DNA of 64,000 nucleotides, taken from Piezodorus guildinii. Its lineage: Eukaryota > Arthropoda > Insecta > Hemiptera > Pentatomidae. The translations under genes and the position numbers were made by a program. Positions 58,918 through 64,000 of this stretch are shown piece after piece. The stretch lies in NCBI GenBank assembly GCA_023052935.1, contig CM041292.1:86473169-86537168 (forward strand). Direction: 5' to 3'. The stretch's first letter is position 1; each line of letters starts with the position of its first letter. The notes under the pieces were generated by a model. It was not told the DNA's origin. It was given only the letters and a program-made list of their open reading frames with translations, and searched no databases.

Positions 58918-59345
58918 TGAGTTTATTTATAATGAAGTAGGGGATATTGAGGATTTCACAAAGAATCTTGGATTGTAAGGATTAGATACGACAAGAATTT
59001 GATATTTTAGTAGAACTCCAAATCTCAACTTCTTGAGTCCAGATTGGGCCTTATGATGTCATGTTGATGAGCCGTTTGTAGTAATGTGGAAGATTAGAAC
59101 GCTTGTCCAGTACGTGTTGAAGTAGCCGAAAACATCTAGAAGTTTCATTTCGTTTTAATCTCGTTTATGAGTTCCATGTAAGACGTTGCTTGAAACGGAA
59201 TCCTAGTTTGCGAATAGTTTTCCTGATTCAACTGGGACAAGTGGAGTGTTATTAAAGGAAACTGTAGGGCAGAGAGTCATAGGTTTGCGACGAAGGATAA
59301 GACTGTTTGATAGGATTTGTTGGAGTTTATTTAAAGTATATTTGA
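58918..59345 (-). pseudogene. Jockey LINE fragment (thumb region), heavily frameshifted
   Basis: Minus strand pieces in order: RKPMTLCPTVSFNNTPLVPV, FKQRLTWNS-like, KRSNLPHYYKRLINM-like, PIWTQEVEIWSSTKISN-like. Order and motifs match 14.9 and 53.6 kb, with an indel every 20-30 codons. Confidence 0.65.
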
Positions 59346-59445
59346 AAAATTAAAACGAACCTCGCAATACTGTATATTGTAATAAGGTATAATGTCTTGC
59401 ATCATCTAGATCACCGTTTCGATTTTCTCATTACAACAACTTTTT

Positions 59446-60037
59446 GTTTAAAGCCTGCTGACCGGAAGATCTACTTTATACCAGGCATTTTACATACAAC
59501 GATTTTGATTAAACTCCTTGTATCGATGTAAAAATAGGCTTAAATATCATGTAGGTTTCATTCTGATTGAATATTCTGCTGGGCTTAAATGCCGATAGTA
59601 AATTTTCTTCCTCTGAACTACCTTCAATTTTGTAGTTTTGAATAAATTAACCATATCATATTGTAAGCATTAATAGAAAACGGTAAATATATAAGTTAGG
59701 TGAATTCGATATATAACGAACAGAGAAAAGAGCAAACATATTTTTTCATGTAATTTTTGTGTTATTAAACATAAAAGCAGTAATATAGAAGTATAATATA
59801 CCGCTGGAAAGCTCAAGATTCTAGGAAAAATATTATCTTATACACGAAATTGTGAAAGTTATTAAAATAAAAGCCGATAAAAATAACCGCTTGTCGTATA
59901 TAATAAGATAATAGATACTATATTATTCAATTAAACACATTTTTCTATTGAAACGTAATTTAATTAATTCTTTAACAATTTATCAAATTGATTATAACAT
60001 TCGAGGTAAATGAAAGTCGTGTGTTGCGCGCACCAGA
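59446..60037 (+). mobile_element. Family A element, 5'-truncated
   Basis: Starts in the middle of the family (GATCTACTTTATACCAGGCA) and runs to the normal end GAGGTAAATGAAAGTCGTG, GCGCGCACCAGA plus T-run. It overlaps in family position with 57792-58912, so it is a separate copy. Confidence 0.8.
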
Positions 60038-60135
60038 TTTTTTACTTTATATTATATCTACTTAAAAAATTCCCAACTAATATTTATTATTTTAAGCGCT
60101 TATAAAATTTATAAAACCTCCTAAAAAATACACAT

Positions 60136-60483
60136 ACTTTCAATAATCAACCTTTGTAATCGACCAAAAAATTACCCCTGCTCAAAATTTGAGGGTTTTG
60201 TTTGGTTTACAAAAATACTAGTCCATTCAACGATGATCTTAATACCTAGACGTTAATATCAGCTGGTTAGTTTTAAAGTGGCGTGCTATTAAAAGGATTT
60301 TATTCATTAACTCAGTTATTTTGAAGATAGAAAAAAATTGATTAGTGTTTTTTAACCAACAAAACGCGAATAATTATATAAAAGCAAAAAAAAATTGATA
60401 TTTATCACTTAAATACGCTTATAACTCAGTTATTTTGACGACAGAGAAAAGTATGTATAGAGTTTTAGAATCAGTAAAGCGCG

Positions 60484-60540
<57 letters not shown>

Positions 60541-61190
60541 TGTAACTACGATATTTTCGAAGATAAAAAAATTGATCATTGTTTTTAACCAAAAAACCGC
60601 AAATAATTGTATAAAAAGAGAAAAATAAAAGAAAAAAAATTGAAATTCGCTTATAAATTCGCTTGTAACTACGTTATTTTCGAAGATAGGAAAAAAAAAT
60701 TCATTATGTTTTCTTATAATTATATAAAAGAAAAAAGAAAAAAAAATTGATATTTTTTACATAAATACGCTTATAACTCAGTTATTTTCGAAGATAGAGA
60801 AAAGTGTGTAGAGAGTTTTTCGAATCAGTAAGACCGCGATAAACCAAAAAAATCAATGTATTACATGTCAATAATACAATGAAAATAATAGAAACTTTAT
60901 TATGCATCCTTGAACTATGATTTACGTGTAGATAGCTAATCAGGGTTCATGAGATCCCAGTGCTATTCTCCAAAACATTTTTGGACCAAATGAAAAAAGA
61001 ATCATTGAATTTGGTTTACAACTGGCTTTGATATTGCGTTTTGAAATCAGTGGTAGTGTTATGATATGATGCTTTGAATTAGTGCTTTTCATATTACTTA
61101 ATTGCCTATCAACAGCCTTATATATACAGTTATACCCTAATATTGTTGTTTTTATTTAGAAATAATTGTGTAATAATTTGCAGCGGTTTT
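60136..61190 (+). repeat. Family D with expanded internal tandem units
   Basis: Opens CAATAATCAACCTTTGTAAT, has the AACGATGATC and GACGTTAATATCAGCTGG segments, then at least four units of the form ATACGCTTATAACTCAGTTA plus TTTTCGAAGATAGA. A 52-nt A-run (60486-60537) interrupts the array. Ends near GTAATAATTTGCAGCG. Confidence 0.75.
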
Positions 61191-61349
61191 ATTATTTTTT
61201 TTTTTTTTTATTTTGATGACACATAGATTAAATGTTTAGAGTTTTTAATGTGCGTAATTTATCAATTAACTATATTATATGTATCCTGTGACTTCACCAA
61301 ATACTTTGAACTGAAAAACTTGATCATCTGTAAACGGATAGCCGCATGA

Positions 61350-61770
61350 ATTTATTTATTCGAATCCCCCTACTGATTTATTTTCATTCATACATATCTC
61401 TCGGAAGGAGGAGGGAATAAAGACCTATAATGTAAATAATGCCGACAGATTCGGCGCCTATATGGCTATCAGATTTATAATAGCCTCCAATAAAACAAGG
61501 ATAGGGTAGGAATGCGTAGGTGTAGCTAATGAAAAGCAGATGTAAGCAATAAATGATTAAAAAATAAAAAATGGCTAAGGGATTTACTGTGTTGTAGCTA
61601 TGTTAAAGCTAGCTAAAGGGGGTGATCAATCCCATCCAACCGGTCCGCACCTATCTCCCTCTCTGTCCTCTCCTTTACTCTGCTTTATTATCATATTTAT
61701 CATTTATATTGTCAATCTTGGATACATATCATAAAGCTACCAAGAAGGAAACGAGGAAAGTACCCATTGT
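61350..61770. promoter_or_regulatory. Weak candidate regulatory island
   Basis: GCCGACAGATTCGGCGCC, ATCAGATTTATAATAGCC, GGGTAGGAATGCG, and C/T-rich 61630-61680. Unique, no coding signal. Confidence 0.25.
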
Positions 61771-62200
61771 AAACTTTAAACGGGTGTTGTTTTTGAAAAA
61801 AATATTGGAAAAATGTAATTATATTGTATCGTCTTGTCCAGAATATAAAAAAAATTTAAAATCTTAATAAATAAAACTGATTTTAAATGATAATTGATAG
61901 TGTATAATTTGTAAAAAAAAAAAAATGTTTTATAATTAGCTGTATTTAAACGGAATAAGTTATATGAAACAGTTACCACCTAACCATACTGAATTTGAAA
62001 TAAAAAGCTACATTAAAATATAATTTGGAAACACCTATATATATTAAGCAGAATTTGATTACGACTAATATCTGTCAATTAAAATAAAAATATATACTTG
62101 TCAAATACAGAATGGTGAATGTGATTTCATTTAAACCAAAAAATAAATAAATAAAATAAAAACATCAGTCAATAAATACTTAACATAAAGTCCGTTACAC
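61771..62200. other. AT-rich stretch, nothing recognised
   Basis: No signal. Confidence 0.5.
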
Positions 62201-62430
62201 TCTTGGTCACAGTTTATGTGTAGGTTTTGTATATAATTTTTCCTACAACCGTAATATAATCTCAATTTAATTTTATCATATGTTAGTCATTTAGGCTAAT
62301 GGATTATAATTACCAAAACTCAAAAATATTTTACTGGTTGTAAGGATGGTTCATTCGAAATCATTTGTAAATATTTTGTCTATCTGTAAATATATGAATA
62401 AAGTTTATTTTCTTTCTTCTTGGTCACAGT
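62201..62430 (+). mobile_element. Short retroelement 3'-end insertion with 13-bp target duplication
   Basis: Body 62214-62417 ends AATAAAGTTTATTTTCTTTCT. TCTTGGTCACAGT flanks it exactly at 62201-62213 and 62418-62430. It contains no coding or pol III signals, most likely a 5'-truncated LINE 3' UTR of another family. Confidence 0.75.
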
Positions 62431-62879
62431 AACAAATCCCAGAACGTCCTAGAGAATTTAAGGAATTACCAACATTAATTAGTTGCCAACATTAAAATTT
62501 ATTCATACAAAATTATTCAAAACCACCGGAAAATCTCATATGATAATTTCTGTATTAATTCCTATGTAAATTCCTTATACTGTCATTAAATCTGCCTTCT
62601 AGGTATATTTTTTTAATTCGCGTTATCCTGATTCCTGTACATTTTACATTTTCCTTAATTTTTATAAATAGCCGAGTTATGAGAGAATTACATCTGTGAT
62701 AACTTGTAACATATAAGATTTTTTATTATAATGATTCCTTGCCCTTACCCCCAAAAACATTACTTAATTTCTCTACTTTAAAAACATCTGCCATATCTTT
62801 TATGCAGCTATATCTGCAATGCTTATTCATGGTGTGTGTCCTATTTGCTAAATACTTGACATTTTTCTCATAATTTGAT
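62431..62879. other. No gene recognised
   Basis: AT-rich unique DNA. Confidence 0.5.
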
Positions 62880-62952
62880 CGACAGATGGCCCTAGCATTT
62901 TGTAATGGTAGTAATCCTTGGTTAAGGCGTCCTTTAGGGAAGACATAAGGTG
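62880..62952 (+). mobile_element. SINE-A, left part, split by a hAT MITE
   Basis: GCAGATGGCCCTAGCATTTT through GGCGTCCTTTAGGGAAGACA aligns with the SINE-A body just after box B. Confidence 0.75.
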
Positions 62953-63276
62953 TAGGGGTGGGCATAATCGAATGATCGTTATAATCGGATGATTTCACGA
63001 TCGAATGATTAATATGCTTTCTGAGAGGCAAAATTCCCGTCTCTATGATGGCTGAGCTGACTAAGCCTAGGTGCAAATGTGCATATCATTTATGTGATGA
63101 GACAGAAAAAAAAAAAAAAATTCTCTTGTAATTCCTCGATTAACGTTAAAAGATTCAGTTCCAATGATCATTCATTTCTCCAAACCGGTTAATCCGATAA
63201 TCGATTAATTCGAATGATTGAAATAATCGAATGATCCGATAATCGTCATTCGATTATGCCCACCCCTAGTAAGTTG
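62945..63276. mobile_element. hAT-like MITE, 316 bp, second copy
   Basis: Element 62953-63268 with TAGGGGTGGGCATAATCGAA at the left and its inverse TTCGATTATGCCCACCCCTA at the right. Flanks ATAAGGTG / GTAAGTTG match at 6 of 8 positions. Its body aligns with 29031-29367, including the A-run and GATGGCTGA. Confidence 0.85.
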
Positions 63277-63415
63277 TGGTCTGAGCCTGGGGGATGTCAG
63301 GTACTCGTTAAAGATCCCTGTCCTAATTAAACCTGGATAGGCAAAATTTATGACCAACACGGTAGCATCGTCCGATTAGCCACAGCACTAAAGTGATGTT
63401 AAAATGAATAAACAA
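63277..63415 (+). mobile_element. SINE-A, right part
   Basis: TGGTCTGAGCCTGGGGGATG, TCAGGTACTCGTTAAAGATC and TGAATAAACAAACAAA tail complete the SINE begun at 62880. Confidence 0.8.
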
Positions 63416-63477
63416 ACAAACTGTGTTATTAATATTTAACATAACGTACGTACCTTGAAATTATCCCATAAATATTG

Positions 63478-63535
63478 AGAAGGGGTAATTTTTTTTGGTC
63501 AATTACAAAGGTTCATTATTGAAAATAATAAACCC
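63478..63535 (-). repeat. Family D end fragment
   Basis: Reverse copy of the terminal hairpin (GGTTCATTATTG / AAAATAATAAACC) and the adjoining GTCAATTACAAA. Confidence 0.65.
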
Positions 63536-63729
63536 AAGTCATTTATACTAGACTTCTTTAATATTTGTTTCCTTTCCTTTCGATTTTCATTCAAAGAAAA
63601 TTTTATGATTTATGAACATTGTTACATTGATTCTCTACCATCAATAATAACCGAGACACCAGGGGTGTTGATGATCGAGACATATCTTATAAGTTGATAA
63701 CTTGACCAAACTGAATTTTTTATTTTGTA

Positions 63730-64000
63730 TTATTAAAATAATTATTCGCGCTCTCTTGGTTAAAAAAATTCCAAAATAACTGAGTTATTTAATTAAATAA
63801 CTTTTTAATTTGTATTCAGGATCATCGTTGGATGATGTGGTATTTTTGTGCCAAATTGAAAAAAAAAAAAAAATGGTCAAGCAGTTTCGTATAAAAGCCT
63901 TGGATGGAGGACAGGGACGGCGGACAAACGGATTTTTTTTTTCTGGTTCTACGTATCAATTTTTTTTTTTTAGCTGAATACAAAGATTAATTATTGAAAA
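63730..64000 (-). repeat. Family D, reverse copy running off the window
   Basis: CATCGTTGGATGATGTGGTA, GGACGGCGGACAAACGG and GGTTCTACGTATC are the inverses of family D blocks. The copy is cut by the window end. Confidence 0.7.

Noticed and set aside
1..64000. CRISPR arrays, bacterial operons, prophage or viral genes
   Set aside because: No short regular direct repeats with spacers, no ribosome-binding-site-led frames and no viral protein signature. The whole window is eukaryotic in texture.

Overview
This is a 64 kb piece of AT-rich metazoan nuclear DNA, and no intact protein-coding gene was recognised in it. Every recognisable coding stretch is the remains of a transposon. Jockey-type LINE copies share one characteristic C-terminus. 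There are also I-group LINEs with RNase H, an RTE-like LINE, a CR1/L2-like LINE, a mariner, a Tc1-like element, hAT-like MITEs, Helitron-like DNA and at least two tRNA-derived SINE families. Jockey LINEs together with mariner and Tc1 point to an arthropod, most likely an insect. The species cannot be named from this window.

Layout. Three kinds of DNA are interleaved. (1) AT-rich unique DNA with (TA)n microsatellites and poly-A/T runs. (2) A dense, often nested repeat layer. It holds eight or more copies of a roughly 0.9 kb element (called family A), several copies of a second family (D), a two-copy repeat (C), SINE-A (nine copies), SINE-B (four copies) and LINE 3' ends, many with readable target-site duplications. 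(3) Blocks of 200-600 bp with more balanced base composition, not matching any repeat here and rich in TAATTA-like cores and GC palindromes. They lie near 1.0, 9.9, 14, 19, 28, 30, 35, 37.7, 40.3, 43.4, 44.7, 46.5, 50.1, 56.7 and 61.5 kb. Spaced islands like these in a gene-poor interval resemble a regulatory landscape or long intron of a developmental gene. That reading is inference from composition and motifs only.

The repeats record an order of events. An RTE lies in the 3' end of an I-group LINE (7.85-9.45 kb). A young family A element lies in an older family A element (5.7-7.4 kb). Family A lies in family D (2.9-4.4 kb). SINE-A lies in a Tc1 (31.9 kb), in a Jockey 3' end (11.2 kb) and in family A (58.3 kb). 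SINE-B lies in family A (27.1 kb). A hAT MITE lies in SINE-A (63 kb). There is also a near-identical inverted repeat of about 175 bp at 41.3/42.4 kb and a long foldback at 39.4-40.0 kb.

The least explained signal is three short modules on the + strand (21.04, 21.92 and 43.22 kb). Each has a T-rich stretch, CATGT, a pyrimidine-rich tract, CAG, 3 or 12 nt, and then GTAAGTATA. They could be microexons or splicing way-stations of a gene whose long intron fills the window, but this is unproven.
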